Assembly: GCF_964340395.1 (NCBI RefSeq)
Contig: NC_135567.1
Coordinates: 1,233,109-1,253,108 of the forward strand
DNA length: 20,000 bases
Source: Glandiceps talaboti
Lineage: Eukaryota; Hemichordata; Enteropneusta; Spengelidae
Direction: 5' to 3'
The notes beneath the pieces were generated by a model that saw only the letters and a list, made by a program, of their open reading frames with translations, did not search any database and was not told the origin of the DNA. The stretch's first letter is position 1, and each line of letters opens with the position of its first letter. Below are positions 1 through 9,856 of this stretch, piece by piece. The translations under genes were made by a program, and so were the position numbers.

Positions 1-183
1 CGTTTTTCACATACTGAAGTTAGCTACGTTTTTCACATACTGAAGTTAGCTACGTTTTTCACATACTGAAGTTAGCTACGTTTTTCACATACTGAAGTTA
101 GCTACGTTTTTCACATACTGAAGTTAGCTACGTTTTTTCACTTACTGAAGTTAGCTACGTTTTTCACATACTGAAGTTAACTA
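1..183. repeat. 26-bp tandem minisatellite, 7 copies, truncated by window edge
   Basis: Seven consecutive copies start at 1, 27, 53, 79, 105, 131 and 158. The first five are identical. The sixth is 27 bp, with one extra T in its T-run and CTTACT in place of CATACT. The seventh ends TTAACTA instead of TTAGCTA and runs into non-repetitive DNA at about 184. This is normal edge decay of a tandem array. The array starts at base 1, so it probably continues leftward out of the window. Every junction between intact copies carries TTAGCTACG, a 9-mer also found in many units of the 27-bp array at 1694-13599. No coding potential is evident. Confidence 0.97.
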
Positions 184-394
184 AGTTATTTACATCATGA
201 TGTGATATCAGATTGAATTTACACCACCTGACATCAAATGACATATCACTGTATTGCACACATAGCATACACCTTACAAATAGAAGTCACGGTAGACAGG
301 TTCTAATTTTGTCGTCAAACATTTGAAAACCACCTTATTGTTAATTCCTGTCAATCTGGTTAAGATTCTGTTTCCCTGTATTTTGTAGATGTGA

Positions 395-402
395 TGACGT
401 CA
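395..402. promoter_or_regulatory. Perfect CRE palindrome TGACGTCA (possible CREB/ATF site)
   Basis: The sequence contains TGACGTCA, the full palindromic cAMP-response element bound by CREB/ATF-family bZIP factors in animals. It is a single 8-mer with no recognisable promoter, TATA box or gene next to it. Chance occurrence is a real possibility in a 20-kb window, so I call it a sequence match and not a demonstrated regulatory site. Confidence 0.25.
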
Positions 403-467
403 CTGTTTGAGTAAGCAAAGTATACGAGCATTTCGAAGTATCATAATTCGACACCACCACCCCCTAA

Positions 468-514
468 CCCCCCCCCCCCCCACACACACACACACATACA
501 CACCAAAAAAAAAA
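468..514. repeat. Compound simple sequence: poly(C), (CA)n, poly(A)
   Basis: A run of 14 C (468-481) passes directly into eight CA dinucleotides (481-496), then TACACACC, then a run of 10 A (505-514). The whole segment is purine-poor on the plus strand until the A-run. Such compound microsatellites are typical of animal intergenic DNA and mutate quickly in length. Long C-runs are also prone to sequencing error, so exact run lengths should be treated with care. Confidence 0.95.
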
Positions 515-591
515 CCGGCGTATTTTAGAATATTCGGAGGGGAATCTGTTCAATACAAAATATGTTGTCATTTCTGTGAGTGTATTTGACA

Positions 592-939
592 ACAATGTAA
601 CCTATAGTATACCTCAATTACAATGTAACCTATAGTATACCTCAATTACAATGTTACCTGTAGTATACCTCAATTACAATGTTACCTGTAGTATACCTCA
701 ATTACAATGTTACCTGTAGTATACCTCAATTACAATGTTACCTGTAGTATACCTCAATTACAATGTTACCTGTAGTATACCTCAATTACAATGTTACCTG
801 TAGTATACCTCAATTACATATTATATATACTGACAACATAGTTACCTGTAGTATACCTCAATTACATATTATATATACTGACAACAATGTTACCTGTAGT
901 ATACCTCAATTACATATTATATATACTGGCAACATAGTT
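592..939. repeat. 28-bp minisatellite grading into a 48-bp repeat
   Basis: Eight 28-bp copies start at 592, 620, 648, 676, 704, 732, 760 and 788. The first two carry GTAACCTATAG where the rest carry GTTACCTGTAG. From 816 the period changes to 48 bp: full units at 816-863 and 864-911 and a partial unit at 912-939. The longer unit is the same 28-bp core plus an AT-rich 20-bp segment containing TATTATATATACTG. Every full core holds the palindrome GTATAC. The array ends abruptly at GTTGATAAAATT. A 99-codon open frame over 763-1062 merely translates these repeats and the flank; it has no ATG start and is not supported as a gene. Confidence 0.96.
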
Positions 940-1693
940 GATAAAATTTCCAAATTAGTAAAAGTTCTTGAGATGCTGTTAGTACATAGGGCAATAGAAA
1001 GTGAACTTCAGTTTTGTAGACCACCCACGTCGAGCTTTGCGAGGCGAGTTTTGTGTGCGTAGGCTACCAAAGTCGAGCATGCAGACCACACATGTCAAGC
1101 AAATGGAGAACAATGGTACATGTAACCGTGCTGTCCCACCAAATGAGAAAGACTTGGCCTACGTTTGAATCCCAAATAAACGGTTTTACTATCAGTAATT
1201 GCCTAAATGGACAAAGTAGGAAACATTAGGAACTAGGCAAAAGGATACTCAATAAAAAATTGTATGGTTCCGATTACGCTCAATGTTAGAATAGGTGGAG
1301 TAGGTAGACTTTTTTCATTATTATCATGTTTCTTCATATGTGAATGACTAGTTCAGGTAATTTATATTTTCTGTTGTTTTCCATAAATGGTCTCTGTGTT
1401 ATTGGTTTCATCCCATCACATATACAGCCATTACAGATTGGAAGAACGTTACAGTTTTACATTGTCTTTTAAAGTTGATATCAGGTTCCACATCCACTAT
1501 TTCTGGCGATTCTTCACAATTTTCGCGATTTTATCATTTTTTTTCTCGAATATGTAAAATTGAAATAGGTTTGGCAGTGGAAAACTAGTAGGGGTCGGAT
1601 AACCGGAACTACACAATCTTTTTTATAAAGCCTAATTAATGAATTATTTAAAAACAATAACGTTTTGTGAAGATTTGAGAATAAGCTGATAAG
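940..1693. other. AT-rich non-repetitive spacer with no recognisable gene
   Basis: This is about 750 bp of ordinary-looking intergenic DNA between the 28-bp and 27-bp arrays. There is a small more GC-rich patch at about 1016-1100 in which AGACCAC followed by GTCGAGC (1029-1035) recurs in decayed form (GTCGAGC at 1072-1078, AGACCACACATGTCAAGC at 1083-1100), possibly an old repeat fragment. AATAAA hexamers occur at 1175-1180 and 1251-1256 but are expected by chance in AT-rich DNA. I found no tRNA, no long open frame and no transposon terminus. Confidence 0.75.
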
Positions 1694-1869
1694 CTGTCCT
1701 GTTTGGTTTTAGCTACGATTCTGTCCTGTTTGGTTTTAGTTACGATTCTGTCCTGTTTGGTTTTAGCTACGATTCTGTCCTGTTTGGTTTTAGTTACGAT
1801 TCTGTCCTGTTTGGTTTTAGTTACGATTCTGTCCTCATTGGTTTTAGTTACGATTCTGTCCTGTTTGGT

Positions 1870-4260
1870 TTTAGTTACGATCCTGTCCTGTTTGGTTTTA
1901 GTTACGATTCTGTCCTGTTTGGTTTTAGTTACGATTCTGTCCTCATTGGTTTTAGTTACGATTCTGTCCTGTTTGGTTTTAGTTACGATCCTGTCCTCAT
2001 TGGTTTTAGTTACGATTCTGTCCTGTTTGGTTTTAGTTACGATCCTGTCCTGTTTGGTTTTAGTTACGATTCTGTCCTGTTTGGTTTTAGTTACGATTCT
2101 GTCCTGTTTGGTTTTAGTTACGATTCTGTCCTGTTTGGTTTTAGTTACGATTCTGTCCTGTTTGGTTTTAGTTACGATTCTGTCCTGTTTGGTTTTAGTT
2201 ACGATTCTGTCCTGTTTGGTTTTAGTTACGATTCTGTCCTGTTTGGTTTTAGTTACGATTCTGTCCTGTTTGGTTTTAGTTACGATTCTGTCCTCATTGG
2301 TTTTAGTTACGATTCTGTCCTGTTTGGTTTTAGCTACGATTCTGTCCTGTTTGGTTTTAGTTACGATCCTGTCCTGTTTGGTTTTAGTTACGATTCTGTC
2401 CTGTTTGGTTTTAGTTACGATTCTGTCCTGTTTGGTTTTAGCTACGATTCTGTCCTGTTTGGTTTTAGTTACGATTCTGTCCTGTTTGGTTTTAGTTACG
2501 ATTCTGTCCTGTTTGGTTTTAGTTACGATTCTGTCCTGTTTGGTTTTAGCTACGATTCTGTCCTGTTTGGTTTTAGTTACGATTCTGTCCTGTTTGGTTT
2601 TAGTTACGATTCTGTCCTGTTTGGTTTTAGTTACGAACCTGTCCTCATTGGATTTAGTTACGATCCTGTCCTGTTTGGTTTTAGTTACGATTCTGTCCTG
2701 TTTGGTTTTAGTTACGATTCTGTCCTGTTTGGTTTTAGTTACGATTCTGTCCTGTTTGGTTTTAGTTACGATTCTGTCCTCATTGGTTTTAGTTACGATT
2801 CTGTCCTGTTTGGTTTTAGTTACGATCCTGTCCTGTTTGGTTTTAGTTACGATTCTGTCCTGTTTGGTTTTAGTTACGATTCTGTCCTCATTGGTTTTAG
2901 TTACGATTCTGTCCTGTTTGGTTTTAGTTACGATCCTGTCCTGTTTGGTTTTAGTTACGATTCTGTCCTGTTTGGTTTTAGTTACGATCCTGTCCTCATT
3001 GGTTTTAGCTACGATTCTGTCCTCATTGGTTTTAGTTACGATCCTGTCCTGTTTGGTTTTAGTTACGATTCTGTCCTGTTTGGTTTTAGCTACGATTCTG
3101 TCCTGTTTGGTTTTAGCTACGATTCTGTCCTGTTTGGTTTTAGCTACGATTCTGTCCTGTTTGGTTTTAGTTACGATTCTGTCCTGTTTGGTTTTAGTTA
3201 CGATTCTGTCCTGTTTGGTTTTAGCTACGATTCTGTCCTGTTTGGTTTTAGCTACGATTCTGTCCTCATTGGTTTTAGTTACGATTCTGTCCTCATTGGT
3301 TTTAGTTACGATTCTGTCCTGTTTGGTTTTAGTTACGATTCTGTCCTGTTTGGTTTTAGCTACGATTCTGTCCTGTTTGGTTTTAGTTACGATTCTGTCC
3401 TGTTTGGTTTTAGCTACGATTCTGTCCTGTTTGGTTTTAGCTACGATTCTGTCCTGTTTGGTTTTAGCTACGATCCTGTCCTCATTGGTTTTAGTTACGA
3501 TTCTGTCCTCATTGGTTTTAGTTACGATTCTGTCCTGTTTGGTTTTAGCTACGATTCTGTCCTGTTTGGTTTTAGTTACGATCCTGTCCTGTTTGGTTTT
3601 AGTTACGATTCTGTCCTGTTTGGTTTTAGTTACGATTCTGTCCTGTTTGGTTTTAGTTACGATTCTGTCCTGTTTGGTGTTAGTTACGATTCTGTCCTGT
3701 TTGGTTTTAGTTACGATTCTGTCCTGTTTGGTTTTAGCTACGATTCTGTCCTCATTGGTTTTAGTTACGATTCTGTCCTGTTTGGTTTTAGTTACGATTC
3801 TGTCCTGTTTGGTTTTAGTTACGATTCTGTCCTGTTTGGTTTTAGTTACGATTCTGTCCTGTTTGGTTTTAGTTACGATTCTGTCCTCATTGGTTTTAGT
3901 TACGATTCTGTCCTGTTTGGTTTTAGTTACGATTCTGTCCTGTTTGGTTTTAGTTACGATTCTGTCCTCATTGGTTTTAGTTACGATTCTGTCCTCATTG
4001 GTTTTAGTTACGATTCTGTCCTGATTGGTTTTAGTTACGATTCTGTCCTGTTTGGTTTTAGTTACGATTCTGTCCTGTTTGGTTTTAGTTACGATTCTGT
4101 CCTGTTTGGTTTTAGTTACGATTCTGTCCTCATTGGTTTTAGTTACGATTCTGTCCTCATTGGTTTTAGCTACGATTCTGTCCTGTTTGGTTTTAGTTAC
4201 GATTCTGTCCTGTTTGGTTTTAGCTACGATTCTGTCCTGTTTGGTTTTAGCTACGATCCT
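1870..4260. repeat. Left zone of the 27-bp array marked by GATCCTG units
   Basis: About a dozen units in this zone carry GATCCTG instead of GATTCTG, near 1879, 1987, 2041, 2365, 2662, 2823, 2932, 2986, 3040, 3472, 3580 and 4255. A single GAACCTG/GGATTTAG variant lies at about 2635-2655. I saw no GATCCTG unit to the right of about 4260, although more than 300 units lie there. The variant is therefore zonal. This is the pattern expected when array segments expand locally, not when the whole array is homogenised evenly. Confidence 0.85.
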
Positions 4261-4514
4261 GTCCTCATTGGTTTTAGTTACGATTCTGTCCTCATTGGTT
4301 TTAGTTACGATTCTGTCCTGATTGGTTTTAGTTACGATTCTGTCCTGTTTGGTTTTAGTTACGATTCTGTCCTGTTTGGTTTTAGTTACGATTCTGTCCT
4401 GATTGGTTTTAGTTACGATTCTGTCCTGTTTGGTTTTAGTTACGATTCTGTCCTGTTTGGTTTTAGTTACGATTCTGTCCTCATTGGTTTTAGTTACGAT
4501 TCTGTCCTGATTGG
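4021..4514. repeat. Cluster of four CTGATTGG variant units
   Basis: CTGATTGG occurs at 4021, 4318, 4399 and 4507 and nowhere else that I could see in the array. The spacings are 297, 81 and 108 bp (11, 3 and 4 units). The variant is intermediate between the two common forms CTGTTTGG and CTCATTGG. In the forward frame that reads LVLVTILSC it makes a TGA, so these four units are the only stops in that frame across the array. The clustering suggests one origin followed by local spread. Confidence 0.9.
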
Positions 4515-6967
4515 TTTTAGTTACGATTCTGTCCTGTTTGGTTTTAGTTACGATTCTGTCCTGTTTGGTTTTAGCTACGATTCTGTCCTGTTTGGTTTTA
4601 GTTACGATTCTGTCCTGTTTGGTTTTAGTTACGATTCTGTCCTCATTGGTTTTAGTTACGATTCTGTCCTGTTTGGTTTTAGTTACGATTCTGTCCTCAT
4701 TGGTTTTAGTTACGATTCTGTCCTGTTTGGTTTTAGCTACGATTCTGTCCTGTTTGGTTTTAGTTACGATTCTGTCCTGTTTGGTTTTAGTTACGATTCT
4801 GTCCTCATTGGTTTTAGTTACGATTCTGTCCTGTTTGGTTTTAGTTACGATTCTGTCCTCATTGGTTTTAGTTACGATTCTGTCCTGTTTGGTTTTAGCT
4901 ACGATTCTGTCCTGTTTGGTTTTAGTTACGATTCTGTCCTGTTTGGTTTTAGTTACGATTCTGTCCTGTTTGGTTTTAGTTACGATTCTGTCCTGTTTGG
5001 TTTTAGTTACGATTCTGTCCTGTTTGGTTTTAGCTACGATTCTGTCCTGTTTGGTTTTAGTTACGATTCTGTCCTCATTGGTTTTAGTTACGATTCTGTC
5101 CTCATTGGTTTTAGTTACGATTCTGTCCTGTTTGGTTTTAGCTACGATTCTGTCCTGTTTGGTTTTAGTTACGATTCTGTCCTGTTTGGTTTTAGTTACG
5201 ATTCTGTCCTCATTGGTTTTAGTTACGATTCTGTCCTGTTTGGTTTTAGTTACGATTCTGTCCTCATTGGTTTTAGTTACGATTCTGTCCTGTTTGGTTT
5301 TAGTTACGATTCTGTCCTCATTGGTTTTAGTTACGATTCTGTCCTGTTTGGTTTTAGCTACGATTCTGTCCTGTTTGGTTTTAGTTACGATTCTGTCCTG
5401 TTTGGTTTTAGTTACGATTCTGTCCTGTTTGGTTTTAGTTACGATTCTGTCCTGTTTGGTTTTAGTTACGATTCTGTCCTGTTTGGTTTTAGTTACGATT
5501 CTGTCCTCATTGGTTTTAGTTACGATTCTGTCCTGTTTGGTTTTAGTTACGATTCTGTCCTGTTTGGTTTTAGTTACGATTCTGTCCTGTTTGGTTTTAG
5601 TTACGATTCTGTCCTGTTTGGTTTTAGTTACGATTCTGTCCTCATTGGTTTTAGTTACGATTCTGTCCTGTTTGGTTTTAGTTACGATTCTGTCCTCATT
5701 GGTTTTAGTTACGATTCTGTCCTGTTTGGTTTTAGTTACGATTCTGTCCTGTTTGGTTTTAGTTACGATTCTGTCCTCATTGGTTTTAGTTACGATTCTG
5801 TCCTGTTTGGTTTTAGTTACGATTCTGTCCTGTTTGGTTTTAGTTACGATTCTGTCCTGTTTGGTTTTAGCTACGATTCTGTCCTGTTTGGTTTTAGTTA
5901 CGATTCTGTCCTCATTGGTTTTAGTTACGATTCTGTCCTGTTTGGTTTTAGTTACGATTCTGTCCTGTTTGGTTTTAGTTACGATTCTGTCCTCATTGGT
6001 TTTAGTTACGATTCTGTCCTGTTTGGTTTTAGCTACGATTCTGTCCTGTTTGGTTTTAGCTACGATTCTGTCCTGTTTGGTGTTAGTTACGATTCTGTCC
6101 TGTTTGGTTTTAGTTACGATTCTGTCCTCATTGGTTTTAGTTACGATTCTGTCCTCATTGGTTTTAGTTACGATTCTGTCCTGTTTGGTTTTAGTTACGA
6201 TTCTGTCCTCATTGGTTTTAGTTACGATTCTGTCCTGTTTGGTTTTAGTTACGATTCTGTCCTCATTGGTTTTAGTTACGATTCTGTCCTGTTTGGTTTT
6301 AGTTACGATTCTGTCCTGTTTGGTTTTAGCTACGATTCTGTCCTGTTTGGTTTTAGTTACGATTCTGTCCTGTTTGGTTTTAGTTACGATTCTGTCCTGT
6401 TTGGTTTTAGCTACGATTCTGTCCTCATTGGTTTTAGCTACGATTCTGTCCTGTTTGGTTTTAGTTACGATTCTGTCCTCATTGGTTTTAGCTACGATTC
6501 TGTCCTGTTTGGTTTTAGCTACGATTCTGTCCTGTTTGGTTTTAGTTACGATTCTGTCCTGTTTGGTTTTAGCTACGATTCTGTCCTGTTTGGTTTTAGC
6601 TACGATTCTGTCCTCATTGGTTTTAGCTACGATTCTGTCCTGTTTGGTTTTAGCTACGATTCTGTCCTGTTTGGTTTTAGCTACGATTCTGTCCTGTTTG
6701 GTTTTAGCTACGATTCTGTCCTGTTTGGTTTTAGCTACGATTCTGTCCTGTTTGGTTTTAGTTACGATTCTGTCCTGTTTGGTTTTAGTTACGATTCTGT
6801 CCTGTTTGGTTTTAGTTACGATTCTGTCCTCATTGGTTTTAGTTACGATTCTGTCCTCATTGGTTTTAGTTACGATTCTGTCCTGTTTGGTTTTAGTTAC
6901 GATTCTGTCCTGTTTGGTTTTAGCTACGATTCTGTCCTGTTTGGTTTTAGCTACGATTCTGTCCTCA

Positions 6968-9854
6968 TTGGTTTTAGTTACGATTCTGTCCTGTTTGGTT
7001 TTAGTTACGATTCTGTCCTCATTGGTTTTAGTTACGATTCTGTCCTCATTGGTTTTAGTTACGATTCTGTCCTCATTGGTTTTAGTTACGATTCTGTCCT
7101 GTTTGGTTTTAGTTACGATTCTGTCCTGTTTGGTTTTAGTTACGATTCTGTCCTGTTTGGTTTTAGTTACGATTCTGTCCTGTTTGGTTTTAGTTACGAT
7201 TCTGTCCTGTTTGGTTTTAGCTACGATTCTGTCCTGTTTGGTTTTAGTTACGATTCTGTCCTGTTTGGTTTTAGTTACGATTCTGTCCTGTTTGGTTTTA
7301 GTTACGATTCTGTCCTGTTTGGTTTTAGTTACGATTCTGTCCTGTTTGGTTTTAGCTACGATTCTGTCCTGTTTGGTTTTAGTTACGATTCTGTCCTGTT
7401 TGGTTTTAGTTACGATTCTGTCCTGTTTGGTTTTAGTTACGATTCTGTCCTGTTTGGTTTTAGTTACGATTCTGTCCTGTTTGGTTTTAGTTACGATTCT
7501 GTCCTGTTTGGTTTTAGTTACGATTCTGTCCTGTTTGGTTTTAGCTACGATTCTGTCCTGTTTGGTTTTAGTTACGATTCTGTCCTGTTTGGTTTTAGTT
7601 ACGATTCTGTCCTCATTGGTTTTAGCTACGATTCTGTCCTGTTTGGTTTTAGTTACGATTCTGTCCTGTTTGGTTTTAGTTACGATTCTGTCCTGTTTGG
7701 TTTTAGCTACGATTCTGTCCTGTTTGGTTTTAGTTACGATTCTGTCCTGTTTGGTTTTAGTTACGATTCTGTCCTCATTGGTTTTAGTTACGATTCTGTC
7801 CTGTTTGGTTTTAGTTACGATTCTGTCCTCATTGGTTTTAGCTACGATTCTGTCCTCATTGGTTTTAGTTACGATTCTGTCCTGTTTGGTTTTAGTTACG
7901 ATTCTGTCCTGTTTGGTTTTAGTTACGATTCTGTCCTGTTTGGTTTTAGTTACGATTCTGTCCTGTTTGGTTTTAGTTACGATTCTGTCCTCATTGGTTT
8001 TAGTTACGATTCTGTCCTGTTTGGTTTTAGTTACGATTCTGTCCTCATTGGTTTTAGTTACGATTCTGTCCTCATTGGTTTTAGTTACGATTCTGTCCTG
8101 TTTGGTTTTATCTACGATTCTGTCCTGTTTGGTTTTAGTTACGATTCTGTCCTGTTTGGTTTTAGTTACGATTCTGTCCTCATTGGTTTTAGTTACGATT
8201 CTGTCCTGTTTGGTTTTAGCTACGATTCTGTCCTCATTGGTTTTAGCTACGATTCTGTCCTGTTTGGTTTTAGTTACGATTCTGTCCTGTTTGGTTTTAG
8301 TTACGATTCTGTCCTCATTGGTTTTAGTTACGATTCTGTCCTCATTGGTTTTAGTTACGATTCTGTCCTGTTTGGTTTTATCTACGATTCTGTCCTGTTT
8401 GGTTTTAGTTACGATTCTGTCCTGTTTGGTTTTAGTTACGATTCTGTCCTGTTTGGTTTTAGTTACGATTCTGTCCTGTTTGGTTTTAGTTACGATTCTG
8501 TCCTCATTGGTTTTAGTTACGATTCTGTCCTGTTTGGTTTTAGTTACGATTCTGTCCTGTTTGGTTTTAGTTACGATTCTGTCCTGTTTGGTTTTAGCTA
8601 CGATTCTGTCCTCATTGGTTTTAGTTACGATTCTGTCCTGTTTGGTTTTAGTTACGATTCTGTCCTGTTTGGTTTTAGCTACGATTCTGTCCTGTTTGGT
8701 TTTAGTTACGATTCTGTCCTCATTGGTTTTAGTTACGATTCTGTCCTCATTGGTTTTAGTTACGATTCGGTCCTGTTTGGTTTTAGTTACGATTCTGTCC
8801 TGTTTGGTTTTAGCTACGATTCTGTCCTGTTTGGTTTTAGCTACGATTCTGTCCTCATTGGTTTTAGTTACGATTCTGTCCTGTTTGGTTTTAGTTACGA
8901 TTCTGTCCTCATTGGTTTTAGTTACGATTCTGTCCTGTTTGGTTTTAGTTACGATTCTGTCCTGTTTGGTTTTAGCTACGATTCTGTCCTCATTGGTTTT
9001 AGTTACGATTCTGTCCTGTTTGGTTTTAGTTACGATTCTGTCCTCATTGGTTTTAGTTACGATTCTGTCCTGTTTGGTTTTAGTTACGATTCTGTCCTGT
9101 TTGGTTTTAGTTACGATTCTGTCCTGTTTGGTTTTAGTTACGATTCTGTCCTCATTGGTTTTAGTTACGATTCTGTCCTCATTGGTTTTAGTTACGATTC
9201 TGTCCTGTTTGGTTTTATCTACGATTCTGTCCTGTTTGGTTTTAGTTACGATTCTGTCCTGTTTGGTTTTAGTTACGATTCTGTCCTCATTGGTTTTAGT
9301 TACGATTCTGTCCTGTTTGGTTTTAGCTACGATTCTGTCCTCATTGGTTTTAGCTACGATTCTGTCCTGTTTGGTTTTAGTTACGATTCTGTCCTGTTTG
9401 GTTTTAGCTACGATTCTGTCCTGTTTGGTTTTAGCTACGATTCTGTCCTGTTTGGTTTTAGTTACGATTCTGTCCTGTTTGGTTTTAGTTACGATTCTGT
9501 CCTCATTGGTTTTAGTTACGATTCTGTCCTGTTTGGTTTTAGTTACGATTCTGTCCTGTTTGGTTTTAGCTACGATTCTGTCCTGTTTGGTTTTAGCTAC
9601 GATTCTGTCCTGTTTGGTTTTAGTTACGATTCTGTCCTGTTTGGTTTTAGTTACGATTCTGTCCTCATTGGTTTTAGCTACGATTCTGTCCTGTTTGGTT
9701 TTAGTTACGATTCTGTCCTGTTTGGTTTTAGCTACGATTCTGTCCTGTTTGGTTTTAGTTACGATTCTGTCCTCATTGGTTTTAGCTACGATTCTGTCCT
9801 GTTTGGTTTTAGTTACGATTCTGTCCTGTTTGGTTTTAGTTACGATTCTGTCCT
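6968..9854. repeat. First copy of a 2,889-bp (107-unit) tandem segmental duplication
   Basis: Rare units here recur exactly 2,889 bp downstream: TTATCTACG at 8110, 8380 and 9217 reappears at 10999, 11269 and 12106; TTCGGTCC at 8768 reappears at 11657; the triple CTCATTGG at 7018/7045/7072 reappears at 9907/9934/9961. The match starts just after a mismatch (CTCATT at 6964 against CTGTTT at 9853) and ends just before one (CTGTTT at 9853 against CTCATT at 12742), so the repeated length equals the offset within the 2-base mismatch at each edge. I compared the order of unit types through both copies and found no difference. Confidence 0.93.
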
Positions 9855-9856
9855 GT

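Larger units (their letters stand above)
184..591. other. AT-rich non-repetitive spacer
   Basis: This 408-bp stretch separates the 26-bp and 28-bp arrays. It holds a 12-bp perfect palindrome ACATCATGATGT at 192-203, a CRE-type palindrome at 395-402 and a simple-sequence tract at about 468-514. I see no gene. The only forward open frame of any size (407-589) lacks an ATG start and reads through the poly(C)/(CA)n tract, giving a low-complexity proline/histidine/threonine run, so I regard it as chance. Confidence 0.8.

Noticed and set aside
407-589. 60-residue open frame
   Set aside because: It has no ATG start and translates the poly(C)/(CA)n/poly(A) tract, giving low-complexity sequence.
763-1062. 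99-residue open frame
   Set aside because: It starts at a non-ATG codon within the 28-bp array, repeats the 28/48-bp unit in translation and then reads into the flank.
1016-1100. Possible transposon terminus or tRNA-derived element (more GC-rich patch with repeated GTCGAGC)
   Set aside because: I could find no tRNA A/B-box pair, no terminal inverted repeat and no target-site duplication; only a weak decayed repeat is visible.
1175-1256. AATAAA hexamers as polyadenylation signals of an upstream gene
   Set aside because: There is no coding sequence upstream, and the hexamer is frequent by chance in AT-rich DNA.
1703-4024. 773-residue open frame made of LVLVTILSC-type nonapeptides
   Set aside because: It begins at TTG, not ATG, right inside the first satellite unit, and exists only because the 27-bp period is a multiple of three. 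Two other frames are equally open.
4025-4321. 98-residue open frame of the same nonapeptides
   Set aside because: This is the piece of the same frame between two CTGATTGG units that make TGA. It is not a separate gene.
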